From Saccopteryx bilineata (Eukaryota; Chordata; Mammalia; Chiroptera; Emballonuridae), in NCBI RefSeq assembly GCF_036850765.1, contig NC_089495.1, positions 195,999,847-196,063,846 on the forward strand: a stretch of 64,000 bases of DNA, written 5' to 3'. Position 1 is the first letter of the stretch, and each line of letters starts with the position of its first letter. Positions 45,530 to 56,370 of the stretch are shown here, in pieces. The translations under genes and the position numbers were made by a program. The notes beneath the pieces are model-generated. The model saw only the letters and a program-made list of their open reading frames with translations. It was not told the origin of the DNA and made no database searches.

Positions 45530-45910
45530 AAGGAAACAAGCCAGGTGGGTATTCTGTGTGGGGAAGAGTTCCAGGCAGAGGGAATAGCAAGTGCAAAGGC
45601 TCAGAAGCTCGAGAACACATAGCAGTTGACAACGGCACAGAGGCTGGAGCTGAGACAAAAGTGGAGGGGGCCAATGGTGAGACATGAGCATGGACAGGAG
45701 TTCAGGGCGACTTCCAGGAGTCTGATTCCAGGCTCTGAGACCCCTCCATCTGTCCCAAGAAAGGGGACAGAGCAGGGGCAGGTCAAGGGGTCCAGGTTTG
45801 GGTGTATTGTGTTTGAGGTACCCCAGGACACACAGGGCAGATTTCCTGGGGCAGTTGGGACAGTTGGCTCTCTGGAACAAGAGCTTGGCGAAAGATCTAG
45901 CTAAGCACAG
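45530..45910 (+). repeat. Old-repeat fragment
   Basis: 'gttccaggcagagggaatag' followed by 'caagtgcaaaggctcagaag' is a widespread old mammalian repeat segment, probably the same unnamed type as at 21140 and 52320. Confidence 0.45.
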
Positions 45911-45949
45911 GTGCCTGGGCTGTGTGACAAACTAAGCCACTCGGCTCCA

Positions 45950-46110
45950 GGGTCAGACACACATCCCAGCTCCTCCTGGTCTCGACTGTGAGGCTTTGGG
46001 CAGCTTCTCTCATCTTGCTGAGCCTAAGTTTTCTCATCTATAAATGAGGATGCTCACTGTACAGCCTCCCCATGGGATCACTGAGAGGATTAAATAAGAT
46101 AGTACTCAGA
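45950..46110 (+). repeat. MIR SINE
   Basis: 'tgaggctttgggcagcttct', 'gagcctaagttttctcatct' and 'gagaggattaaataagatag' are sense MIR in order. Confidence 0.75.
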
Positions 46111-46639
46111 ACTTGAGGGTGTGGCAGATGCCAGGTGGCAGGGCTGGCAGCTGGGCCCCCGGAAGCCACCCCAGGAGTCTGGGTCACCTCCAAGTCCGGC
46201 ACCCCTCAGGGCCTGCACGATATAACCTCCCCGACCCTCCAGCTGTGCTGCCCCCGGAGCCCGTGTGAGAGTTAAAGCAGACACTGGTGGCCGAGGCTCT
46301 CAGCAGCACTGAGCCCGAGATAATGGGCCTCTGACCCACTTTCCTAGCAGGCTCATTACCTCTTATTTAGCCCTGAAGACGGCGGCTGGTGGGCAGAGAC
46401 GCCTCTACAGAGGGGCAGGGCTGGGATCTGGGTCAGCCGCCCACGGTCAGTGAACTCTGGCCTTAGCAGCTAATGGCAGAACCTGGAACAGGCAGAATGA
46501 ACAGACTGACCCCAGGACTGGGTCCACCAGGGAGACAGTCTCCACGTTCATGCTGCAGAGAAGTAGGTCTCAAGTGATAGGTCTGGAGGAAGAAGACATA
46601 TTTTGGAAGCTGAGTGCTCTTTTAAGTGTTTATGTAATA
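46111..46639. other. Unassigned sequence
   Basis: No repeat recognised. The stretch 46270-46400 ('gataatgggcctctgaccca') has a low-repeat look. Confidence 0.35.
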
Positions 46640-46740
46640 ATCCTCACAACAGGCTGCAGGGTGCAAATGAGGAAACTGAGGCTCAGAGAGATGAAGTCAT
46701 CTCATCTCCACCACCAACATTCTCAAACATCATCGTCCAC
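46640..46740 (-). repeat. MIR SINE fragment
   Basis: 'aaatgaggaaactgaggctc' then 'agagagatgaag' is an antisense MIR end. Confidence 0.6.
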
Positions 46741-46769
46741 CCAATGGCTACACTAACTAAAGGGGGGGG

Positions 46770-47310
46770 GTCGTCCTGACCTCTGTCCCCTCCCTCACCC
46801 TTCACAGCTACCCTGCTCTCATCACCAGCTCCTATGGGGCCCACCTGTTAGATTCTTCTCTGCTGTCGTCTCTCCATCCCTACCAATCTCACCCCACCAA
46901 AGCCCTCTTCTGCTCTTCCCATTAATTCTTCCCAGAGCCACTAGATGGAGCTTTTCAAATCACAAATCAGTTTTGGACCTTCCCCTGCTTAAACCCCTTT
47001 GTTATTACTGCTCTCAGGGTAAAAGATCAAAAGTCCTAACAAAGGTCCACACGCTCTATCTACTCTGGTCCCAGCTGAGCTCACCGGTCTCATCTCCCAC
47101 CACATTCCCCTTGACCACTCTGCTCGTGCCCCACTACCTTTACTCAGCTCCCCCACGCACCACCATCCTATCCGCCATATGGAATTTGAACATGCCATTC
47201 CTTCAGCTTAGGATGCTTGTCCCTGCGACTGTTGCCTTGCTACCAGTGACTCGTTTTCCTTAGCTCAGCTCAAAGTCATTTCCTCTGGAAAGCCTTGTTT
47301 GTCTAATATA
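46770..47310 (+). repeat. L2 LINE, long fragment
   Basis: A long L2 3' region: 'accttcccctgcttaaaccc', 'ctcagggtaaaagatcaaaa', 'ttccttcagcttaggatgct', 'ctcagctcaaagtcatttcc' and 'ctctggaaagccttgtttg'. Confidence 0.75.
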
Positions 47311-47312
47311 AC

Positions 47313-47318
47313 ATGATC

Positions 47319-47346
<28 letters not shown>
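47313..47346. repeat. (GAT)n microsatellite
   Basis: About ten ATG/GAT units at the end of the L2 fragment. Confidence 0.9.
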
Positions 47347-47350
<4 letters not shown>

Positions 47351-47384
47351 TAAAAAGTAACATTTAGAGCTCATACCATATGGT

Positions 47385-47580
47385 TAGAACATCCTTAACA
47401 TTTTGTATGTATTGATCCATTTAAACCTCACAACAAAACTATGAAGCAGGCACCTGAATCGACTCCGTGTTTCATATGAAGAAACTGAAGCACAGAAAGG
47501 CTCATCACGGTCACACAGAAGTTTAGCCCCAGAGCCCTCACTCTCCAGACCAGACCCCGCGTTACAGACACTCAGCACCA
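47385..47580 (-). repeat. MIR SINE
   Basis: 'atccatttaaacctcacaac', 'gaagaaactgaagcacagaa' and 'cacggtcacacagaagttta' are antisense MIR. Confidence 0.7.
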
Positions 47581-47589
47581 CGCTCCTTC

Positions 47590-48089
47590 ACTCCGCAGCA
47601 TCCATCTACACCGTCCCTGCGGCTAACCTTTATTGGGCACTCAGTATATTTCAGGCACTGCTGTAAGCATCTTAGGAGCATTAGCACCGCTGTAATTTTA
47701 CATCCGTCTGCAGGATTTGGGCTGTATGACAGTTCGAGTTGTTCACGTTCTTACTCATACTCTGTTTTGTGTATATCCACAACAGAATATTGGTTAAAGA
47801 CAGGAAGCCTGAGAACGGTGAATCTGAAATACAAGTTAATGAGCTTCACTGAAATGATGCTAATTCACTAGACGTGCCTCATGGTAACACTCACTGGTGT
47901 CATCTTATCTTAGTCCTTCCAAAGCACGCCCATGTGCTTCCAGCGCCTCAAAAACCAACGATGAAGAGAGGAAATTCAAGGATGAATATTACCAATTTAA
48001 CTTTTCACTCACGGGGGTGGAGGGAGGGAACCCAAGGTGTGTTCCTTGACTGGGTCTTACCAACAGCAGCCTGAAGCCCTTTCTCCTAT
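47590..48089. other. Unassigned, with a short old-repeat end
   Basis: 'cctttattgggcactcagta' near 47627 looks like an old-repeat start. The rest is unrecognised. Confidence 0.35.
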
Positions 48090-48495
48090 TCAGTCATTTT
48101 GAAACAAAACCTCAAAATTAACTAATAAGCCAATGGCTTTTATTTCAGCTACAAAATGCAAAATCCCTTAACATCAGGTCATAAAAGCAGTTTTTCTCTT
48201 TTTTGATGATGAACACCCGATTAAATGTCGATCTACAACTCCATATGTATCTGTTCCCCAAATCCAACACGATACATCATCTAAAGATGTATTTGTTAGC
48301 AAACTGTGCAGTTTGTTACACAATTAATTCAAAATAAATGAATTGTGTGGATCTCTTTTTAAAGGAGCAAGATAAAATTTTCATCTATATAACAACTGTA
48401 TTAAACATAAAATACAATCTTTAATAGCGTGCTGATCTAAATAATTAACTACTTTTGAACATATTCCATAGAAAAGAAATGAAATAGATTACAAA
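48090..48495. promoter_or_regulatory. A/T-rich low-repeat segment, candidate conserved element
   Basis: No repeat recognised. It has many ATTA/TAAT cores ('acacaattaattcaaaataa', 'gatctaaataattaactac') and mixed, non-monotonous composition. Conservation must be tested. Confidence 0.3.
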
Positions 48496-49076
48496 TCTTC
48501 TCAAAGGATGGGAGAAATTCTTTCCGCCATGCATGTGGAATGGGGATGGGCACGCCCTCGGGGGTCAGGGAGGGAGGGACTCGACAGCGGGGATGTGACT
48601 GGCTGCGTCCTGCAGCTGGTCACTCGGGGCAGAACTGCGGCCACAGACACGCCAGGCCTCCTGCCTCTCAGCCTAGACGGGGTTCAATCCTCAGTCTTAA
48701 AACATCCTCTCCTCAACCTCGCAACCGGAGGGTCTCTCCAACCTACTACCCACCACCAGCCACCCCCTCTACTGTCGCTGGCACCTTTCACACCCCTGCG
48801 GGCTACATTGGTCCTTCGGTCCCCTCACCTCCTCTGAGAGGGCCCCCTGCTGCCCACCACCAGCACCTGTCCAGGCCTCAGCGCCTGCAGAGCTCAGTTA
48901 TTTAACCGTGTCATGACTGGACCTCCCATCTCCCTCCCACACTGGACCTCACGCCTCTCTGAGCCCCCTTGTCCAGCCCAGAAGGGCGTGCTCTAAACAT
49001 GCTGTGTCAGCCCTCCGCTCCTGCCGAACTGGGATTTCTCCTAAACCGGATTCACTCCCTCCCTGAGGGACAAGGC
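48496..49076. other. Unassigned C-rich sequence
   Basis: The stretch 48690-48900 has an L2-like base composition but no clear match. Confidence 0.3.
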
Positions 49077-49568
49077 CAGAGGCGGGTTAAGGTCGGTGAG
49101 GCCCCAGGCACAGAAGAAAATATTGTGCCCCTTCAAAAAAAGAGAGAGACAGGAAAAATAAAAATATATGTTAACCATATTTTTAAATAAATAAAAAATA
49201 TTATGTACTATTAATGTTAAAATTGTACACATGAAACCAAACTTGGTGTCATTAGAAAAAAGTGTAAAGTACTGACCAGGCATTGGTGCCGTGGATAGAG
49301 TGTCAGACTGGGACGTGGAGGACCCAGGTTTGAGATCCCGAGGTCACCAGCTTGAGTGCGGGCTAATCTGGTTTGAGCAAAGCTCACCAGCTTGAGCCCA
49401 AGGTCGCTGACTTGAGCAAGGGGTCACTCAGTCTGCTGTAGCCTCCAGGTCAAGGCACATATGAGAAATCAATCAAAGAAAAAAGTGTCAAGTTGAGTTT
49501 TGCAGGGCCCTTCAGAAGTCGGGGCCCAGGGTGTGAGCCCCCTGTACCCGCTGTTAAATCCGCCTCTG
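49077..49568. mobile_element. Probable non-autonomous hAT element, split by a SINE
   Basis: The left end CAGAGGCGGGTTAAGG (from 49077) is an inverted copy of the right end, whose complement reads CAGAGGCGGATTTAACAG (ending 49568). GACAAGGC precedes and TCACAAGGC follows, consistent with an 8-bp target duplication after one change. Without the SINE and its duplication the element would be about 270 bp. No coding sequence. Confidence 0.6.
49271..49478 (+). mobile_element. SINE, type B, 3'-truncated
   Basis: Head 'actgaccaggcattggtgcc' and four internal units are intact, but the sequence stops after 'cacatatgagaaatcaatca' and lacks the usual last 80-100 bp and tail. AAAAAAGTGTAAAGT (49256-49270) and AAAAAAGTGTCAAGT (49479-49493) duplicate the target, so this is how it inserted, not a later deletion. 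Confidence 0.85.
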
Positions 49569-49639
49569 TCACAAGGCCCTGGGTTCAGCCAGGCCACAGG
49601 GAGGACAGAGGTCTTATTAACAGCAATACATGCTGGAGA

Positions 49640-49705
49640 GAACTTGAGCGAGTCACTTCACCCTCGGGGACCTGTGTTCTCGCCTATCAAAAGGGAGAAA
49701 AGTCC
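49640..49705 (+). repeat. MIR fragment
   Basis: 'aacttgagcgagtcacttca' then 'ctgtgttctcgcctatcaaa' is a short sense MIR piece. Confidence 0.5.
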
Positions 49706-49759
49706 CCTCCCTGGCCCAGCGGGGTCTCCAAATCCCCAGAGTCAGCCCTGATGGTGTCC

Positions 49760-50310
49760 TGCCCTCCACCAAGTATATCTGGGTCTGACCTTGGCCCCTG
49801 CCTCCGCCTCTCCATCCCCAGACCTAGCTGCCAGCACCTCTCACCTTCAGTCTACTCTGGAGCCAGAGGGACCTTGGACAGCGTGAGTTCCTGTCCCTCT
49901 CCTGCTCTGACCCGGATCAGATCGCCCCACCCTCCGCCCGCCCCCACCCTCCTACCACACCTGGCAGGAATGAGTGTCCCTGAAAGGAGCTTTTTCTCCC
50001 CTCCTGTGCCTGGAGCACTCTTCCTCACCAGCTCCGCTGGCTCCTCCCGTCCTTCCCCATTTCTCTGCCCAGTCCCCGAGTCCTTAGCTCTCAGCCTAAA
50101 ATCTCCATCCGTCAGAGAGGCCCTGACCACTAGCCTGCCCTACCAGGGGCAGCCTGACTCCTCAATGCCCTGAACCTTCACTGCGCCAGCCACAATGGTC
50201 ATTAACGAACACGCTTGCTGATTCACTGCCCACAAGACCTGTCCCACACGCTGCTGTTTCCCCAGTGTCTGAAACGACACCTGGCCACGCTCAGCCAATA
50301 CTGGTGGAAT
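49760..50310 (+). repeat. L2 LINE 3' end
   Basis: 'cctggagcactcttcctcac', 'tcagcctaaaatctccatcc', 'gtcagagaggccctgaccac' and the terminal 'ctcagccaatactggtggaa' mark an L2. The 226-codon frame across this region is chance. Confidence 0.65.
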
Positions 50311-50994
50311 GACTCAACAGACAGCGGAACTGACTGTGCGTGGTCACCCAGAAAGGCCTCCACAAATGCGAGGGGAGGTTATCTGAAGATGAACAACAGA
50401 AGAGACTTAACAAATGCATCTTCACCTCGAGGAGGTTCTCTGCAGCGTGGCCTCTGTCCCAGCCCAGACCCCCACTCTGCAGCCCCTTCCTCGTCTCTCC
50501 CATGCTTCACCCCGGGATCAACACGCTCCAGTCCCCTCAGCCAAGCTGGTCAAGGACCAGTCAAACCACAAGCCAAGAGTGTTTTAAAAACAGTGTGGGG
50601 TCACTAACTCACCGCCCTGACCTCAACTGGTGGGCACGTGATTCTGTGACACAGATTCACTGCCCCCTCGAAGGTCACTGTGCTGGAGAGATGGCCGTGC
50701 GGTCTGAGCCTCCGTGGCCTCAATTTGTAAAATAGAGAGAATGTCCCCCCATTGCTCGGCTGTGAGGCCAAGATACCAGAATACATGGGAAGAACCACAA
50801 ACGTTGCCCCGGTGCGTGGCCCCGTGCATGGCCCCCCTGGACAGCCATACCCATTCTCTCCAATCCCACCCCCTCCTCCTTCCTCCAGCGGGCCTCAAAT
50901 CGGGAAAATTCTGGAATACAGACCGTGTCTCTCAGTATTCAGGACCAATTACCAACTTTCTGTGGGTGTCTGCCTACCTCTCGGGGCCATCAAG
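50311..50994. other. Unassigned sequence
   Basis: No repeat or exon recognised; a frame at 50714-51238 has no domain. Confidence 0.35.
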
Positions 50995-51195
50995 CTTCTT
51001 AATTAATTATGATCTGAAAGGGTTTGATGTTCCAAGAATAAAAAGGCATGAGGGAGCCCAAGCTATTTTAAGGAACATTAATTATTTAATGGACATTATT
51101 CGCAGAAAATTGGGACTAACTGTTAAATATAAATTTAAAGTTGAGAGCATTATGGTTATTTTAACCCTAACTCCCATTATGTCTTGCCCATTATC
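50995..51195. promoter_or_regulatory. A/T-rich low-repeat segment, candidate conserved element
   Basis: 'cttaattaattatgatctga' and 'aacattaattatttaatgga' contain several homeodomain-type cores. No repeat recognised. Inference only. Confidence 0.35.
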
Positions 51196-51229
51196 AAGAA
51201 GAGGCTGCAAGTCCAGCAGAAGAAAGGGA

Positions 51230-51340
51230 AAGTTCTAGTCTGAGCTCTGTCATGAATTTGCTGTGTGACCTCCAATAGGTCACTGCCCTCTCTGGGCCTC
51301 AGTTTCATTCCCTGTTAGGGTCTGGACTAGATGGTTTCCC
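51230..51340 (+). repeat. MIR SINE
   Basis: 'gaatttgctgtgtgacctcc' and 'ctctgggcctcagtttcatt' are sense MIR. Confidence 0.75.
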
Positions 51341-51417
51341 AGTGCCCAAGCTCTGATGCCCTCTGGAATCAGAGATGATGCCACTGGAGCCAGGACCATC
51401 TCAATTCAGAAATTCCC

Positions 51418-51537
51418 AGCCCTGGCCAGTTGGCTCAGTGGTAGTGTCGACCTGGCATGTGGATGTCACTGGGTTCAATTCCCAGTCAGGGCACACAGGA
51501 GAAGCACCCTTCTGCTTCTCCACCCTCCTCCTCTCAC

Positions 51538-51588
<51 letters not shown>

Positions 51589-51790
51589 CCTCCTGTAGCC
51601 ATGGCTCAATTGGAGTGAGTTGACCTGGGGGTGCTGAGGATAGCTCCATGGCCTCTACCTCAGGCACTAAGATGAGCTCAGTTGCTGAACAACAGAGCAA
51701 TGCCCCAGATGGGCAGAGCATTGCCCGGTAAGGGCACATGCAGGAGTCTGTCTCTCTGCCTCCTTCCTCTCACTGAATTAAAAAAAAAGA
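51418..51790 (+). mobile_element. SINE, type C
   Basis: Head 'gccctggccagttggctcag', a TC microsatellite (about 51540-51585), the second domain and an A-tail. AGAAATTCCC before and after is the target duplication. Confidence 0.9.
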
Positions 51791-51799
51791 AAAGAAATT

Positions 51800-52315
51800 C
51801 CCCATCCTGAGTCCCATCTTTAAGGTTCTTATTTGGTGGGTCTGGGTGGGTCCCAGAATCTACATTTGAACAAAGCTCAGAGTGAACCCATCTCCAAAGG
51901 TCTTCGGGCCACACTTCAAAGAGAGCTGGCAGTGACTCTGTGACATCCAGGACGAACTCTTTAGAAGAGATTGGAACATGAAAGATATTCGTGTTCATTA
52001 GTTGTCTGCGTGCCGAAAGGGCAGGTTAAATGATAGCAAATGAGTTCTCCCAGTCCTTGATGCTTCTCTACATCAAAGTTCATGTGGTTAATTCTGGGGT
52101 CAAAAACATAAAAACTTCCTCTTGTAATTAGCTCCTAATCAGTTCACTAGAGTGAATTCCCCCAAGTACAAATCATAATTCTTGTCCACGAGAACTGAAA
52201 AGGAAACACAAACACACAGCTCAGACCTCTGCAGAGAATGTACATACCTGGATGTCCTGGCCATACGGAGGAGACACTAGAATCTAAAACGTTGGGAAGT
52301 AATCCATCCATTCAC
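51800..52315. other. Unassigned sequence
   Basis: No repeat or exon recognised. Confidence 0.35.
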
Positions 52316-52650
52316 CCTCCATCCACCCATCTGTTCGTCTATCCACCCATTCATACATACATGCATATATACATACAAGAAATGTTTATTGAGGACCTAC
52401 TATGTGCCATCTCCTGGGAATACACATGGTAAACAAGACAACTTGGTCTCTACCTGGGATACAGACATTAAACAAGTGAGCAAACTAAATAATTACAAAT
52501 TATGGAAATGCTACAAAGGAATCAAATGGATCTCAGAAACAGAGAATGGCAGGATGAGAGAGAAAGAAACCTACCATGAGTGAGGAATCAAAGAAGACTT
52601 CCCTGAGGAGGTGACATTAAAGCTGAGACCTGAAGGATGAGAAGACATGC
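52316..52650 (+). repeat. CATC-led ancient repeat
   Basis: 'tttattgaggacctactatg', 'gaatacacatggtaaacaag', then 'cttccctgaggaggtgacat' and 'gagacctgaaggatgagaag'. It is the best preserved copy of the unnamed old repeat also seen at 2971 and 21140. Confidence 0.55.
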
Positions 52651-53439
52651 GAAAACTGTGGACACAAACTGCTTAGGAGCCTGAAACGCTCCTTAGTCCC
52701 TCTCCCCTTTCCAGAGGTCAAATGGTCCTCTAGCTTTTACTCACACAGGGTAAGTGACAGAGAAGTCACTGCCCCAAAGAACGGAGGATGGTGACAGGTC
52801 AAAGTTCTTTCTCATATGAACCCTGAAATGTTCACTAACTGGGTCCAGACATCTCCACAAGACAGCTTCCAACTGAAAACAACGATACCTCAGGCCAGTC
52901 CTCTCTGTGCCTGGTGCACCACCCTAGCCCCTTCAGTCACACACCCCTTCGGCCATCCTGGCTATTTTCCCTGATATCTGCTCGAATGAGCCATGTTCAA
53001 CTTATCTCATGAACAAAGAATTGATGAGGTCTGATCAGCATTGCAGCAAGTGGGACTCTCACCTCCCTCATTCTGGGTGTTAGATCTCTATAAATAAAGC
53101 CCAGGGCATCCCAACCTTCTCTTCTGCCTTCACGCTGATAAAGCAGTGATCATTATCCAGAAGGATATCTGGCTCTTGTTTCTTTATAACCCTTCAAGCT
53201 CGTCACCACTGTCCACCCACAGCTCAGCTGACCCTGTGATCAGTGTTCGGCCACAAATGTTTAGGCCTGACTCCTCCCGCACCCCCAAGGAAGTATGCTC
53301 TTGTAAAATCCCAGGGATGGCAGAGTCACGTCTATGTTTCTCTTCCCTGACACCTGGACAGTACCTGGAATCTAGCAGGTTCTCAGTAAGTACCAGGTGA
53401 ATGGCTGGCAGATGAGTGAATGAGCACCAGCCGTCCTGG
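52651..53439. other. Mostly unassigned, old-repeat end near 53330
   Basis: 'acctggacagtacctggaat' then 'ctagcaggttctcagtaagt' looks like a LINE/SINE 3' end. A short TATAAATAAA stretch near 53090 stands alone. Confidence 0.35.
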
Positions 53440-53560
53440 GCCCTGGTCCTGACCACTCTTACTGGCAAGGGATAGTTTCTTGGCTCCTTGGGGCCTCAGT
53501 TTCTCCACCTACAAATGGGTCTCCTAGTTCTGTTCATAAACAGCAGTGTGGTGGACAGAA
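53440..53560 (+). repeat. MIR fragment
   Basis: 'cttggggcctcagtttctcc' with 'acctacaaatgggtctcct' is a sense MIR piece. Confidence 0.6.
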
Positions 53561-53724
53561 CTGGTCACAAAGCTGCCACACAGGGGTGCTGGAGAGAGAC
53601 TCTCATGGAGTCTGAGCCTGTCCCTGGCCCCCTGTGGGTCACTCATAGCCAGACATTAAGGTACCTTGTTGGTGCTGAGCAGGGCCCTCTGGATCCTGGG
53701 GCCCAGCGGGTTTGGTGTCCAGGA

Positions 53725-53865
53725 GAACATTAGCTAACATTTACTGAGTATGACCATGTGTCAAATACATGGATTTACATCACAAGAGCCAATGAGATGA
53801 GCACAGCTTGTATCCCCTTTTTACAGATGATGAAACTGAGGCACAAAGGCAGTAAGATCTGCAAC
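53725..53865 (-). repeat. MIR SINE
   Basis: 'acatttactgagtatgacca' and 'ttacagatgatgaaactgag' are antisense MIR. Confidence 0.7.
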
Positions 53866-54149
53866 AGTAATCACTTATAGCTTTAAGTTCCAAGTGCTGT
53901 TCAAACTCTTGATTACCATGTGTTGAGGCCTGATGGTGGGTCTTCCTCTCCAAGAGCTAAGGCAGCAGGTACTAAAGGCACCCGGACTGCAGGGCTTGCT
54001 GGAGGTGACTGTACCACCATCCCCACCAGGCTTGGGCACAGATGGCACAAAAATGGCCCTGTAGTGGGGCTGAAAAAGGCGTTCTTCGTGATCTGATGGT
54101 ACCTTGTGTCTTGAATATCTTTGTGCAATGAGATGCATCCTGTAGATGA

Positions 54150-54245
54150 CACAGGTATTTATCTCACCTGTCCTCATAGCAGGCATATGAGAGAAGCATC
54201 ACTGCCCCCGTTTACAGGTGAAAAACTGAGGCTCCAAGAGCCCAA
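54150..54245 (-). repeat. MIR fragment
   Basis: 'tttacaggtgaaaaactgag' with a preceding 'cacctgtcctcatagcaggc' is antisense MIR. Confidence 0.55.
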
Positions 54246-54950
54246 GCCCCCAAGAGGTTCCCGTGCTCGCTGCATCTTTCTATCCCTGCACCCAGAACAC
54301 GCAGCCTTGGTTTGGCGCAGGGCACCTTTCCCAGCCCTGTCGGGAGGTCTGGCGGGAAGGGTTTGCGGGCAGGAGGGGGAGGGAATGGGATGAAGGTCAG
54401 ATCACGTGGGGAAGAGGAGTATGGGCCGGCAGGTCTGGCATCAGACTCCCCCCTCAGCCATGGGAGACCCCAGGCAGGCGAGCTTGCCTTCCTGGGTCTC
54501 AAGGGCTTCGTGTGCAAAGTGCAGAAACACTAACTCCTCATTATCAGACAGACTATGTGAGGAAACGTGGCAGAGTCCCAGGGCGGTAACAGGAACGCAG
54601 TGATTTTAGGGAGGAATGGGAGGTGAAGAACAGGTACTGGGTGGGGTAAGGGGCACACTGAGAATACTTGGGAGGCACCTGCCATTGCAGAAGTGACGCC
54701 AGGAGTGGAGGGGAACTGGGCCCGCTCTGTGCATGTTCCTCGGGGCACCTCCCGTACAGCTGAATCCCCACTTCTGCCTCCCGCATCTCGACGACACCTC
54801 ATCCGTGCCACACGGTTAGAGATTTCCAGGCCACGCCAGCTGTGCTGGGATTCTCATCACTACGGCAGTAGCCCCACGACTAGGACCACTCCTGGGCTGG
54901 CAACCTTCCCTGGACTGAGCGCCCCTCTTTCAGGATCGTTCACCTAGCCC
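54246..54950. other. Unassigned sequence
   Basis: No repeat or exon recognised; short frames overlap on both strands. Confidence 0.35.
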
Positions 54951-54954
54951 AGGT

Positions 54955-55540
54955 GCTCAATGAAGGAACTGAAAAGTATAATGCAGCCTCAAAAAATGAA
55001 ACACAAAATTATCCTCTGTCCCAGAAGTTCCAATACTAGGTATAGAACCAAAAGATCTGAAAACAGGCTCTCAAAGACATTTGTACACCCATGTTTGTAG
55101 CAGCTTCATTCACAATGGCCAAAAGCAACCCAGTGCCCATCAAATGGTGAATGGATAACTAAGATACAGTCTATACATACAGGAGAGCATTATTCAGCCT
55201 TAAAAAGGCAGGAATTCTCACATGTGATACAATACGGATGAACCTGGAGAACATGATGCTAAGTGAAATAAGCCGGACAGACACAGAAGACAAATACTGT
55301 ATGCTTTCGCTTACAGGAGGTACCTAGAGTCGTCACAGTCATGGAGACAGGAAGTAGAATAGAAGGCTGGGCGCCAGGAGCCGGGTGCGGAGGGAAAGTT
55401 GTTGTCTTCTAGGTACAGAGTTTGGTTTTGCAAGATGAAAAGAGATCTAGAGACTGGTCACATAACAGTGGGAATATAATTAGCACGATTGAGCTGCACA
55501 TGGTACGTTTTATGCTGTGTGTGTTTTTTATCACAATTTC
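54955..55540 (+). repeat. L1 3' end
   Basis: 'gtttgtagcagcttcattca', 'gaacctggagaacatgatgc', 'taagtgaaataagccggaca' and 'caagatgaaaagagatctag' are L1 3' UTR landmarks in order. Confidence 0.85.
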
Positions 55541-55544
55541 TATT

Positions 55545-55897
55545 TCTTTTCCAAGTGAGAGGAGGAAAGATAGACTCCCGCATGCTCCCCGACCGGGATC
55601 CACCCAGCAACCCCCAGGTGGGGCAATGCTCTGCCCATCTGGGGCCATGCTCCCAATCGAGCTACTTTTAGCACCTGAGGCAGAAGCTCCACAGAGCCAT
55701 CCTTAGAGCCCGGGGCCAATGCACTCAAGCCAATCGAACCATGGCTGTGGGAGAGGAAGAGAGAGAGAGAGAAAGGGGAGGGGAGAGGGGTGAAGAAGCG
55801 GATGATGGTTGCTTCTCCTGTGTGCCCTGACCAGGAACTGAACCTGGGACATTCACATACTGGGCCAATGCTTTATCACTGAGCCAACCAGCCAAGA
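55545..55897 (-). mobile_element. SINE, type C
   Basis: Antisense copy ending in head complement 'ctgagccaaccagccaag', with the purine-rich middle and 'gatccacccagcaacccc'. Inserted at the 3' end of an L1. Confidence 0.88.
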
Positions 55898-56059
55898 CTT
55901 GATCATAATTTTTTAAAAACTGAAGCATGACTCTACCTAGAGAACTATTTGACTTAGGCTTCCTACAATCATCTGAATATACAATAAGCCACAGTTCTAC
56001 AGCCAGATGTGCCTTTGTATCATAATCAGAATGAGAGGAGGGTTCATTAGATAGCTAAT

Positions 56060-56370
56060 GATTGATTTTAAAATTCTTATTGAAAAACTTGATATGTATT
56101 TTCAGAACCAGCTTGCCCTGAAATTAACTAAAAACCACTTGTGACAGGAATTCATATATAATTGCTATCAGTGGAATCAACTTGTAAGAATATTCCAAGC
56201 ATTTAATTGACTTTTAAAGAATAGCTACGGCAAGCTAATTAAATATCAAGTTAGGGAATGTCTTAATTGATATTTAATAAGGATGTCAATTGATGTCTAA
56301 CTAGCCCATATGTCTTTTAAACTATGTCAATTAGATGCCTAAAGATCCTTTTCAAGGGGATTAAGAATTG
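56060..56370. promoter_or_regulatory. Homeodomain-site cluster in A/T-rich low-repeat DNA
   Basis: Five TAATTG/CAATTA-type sites lie in about 135 bp: TTTAATTGAC (56202), CTAATTAA (56235), CTTAATTGAT (56262), GTCAATTGAT (56285) and GTCAATTAGA (56326). No repeat recognised. A candidate developmental enhancer, by inference. Confidence 0.4.

Noticed and set aside
49493..50173. Open frame of 226 codons on the plus strand
   Set aside because: It runs across the end of a hAT-like element, a MIR piece and an L2 3' UTR, none of which is coding in that frame.
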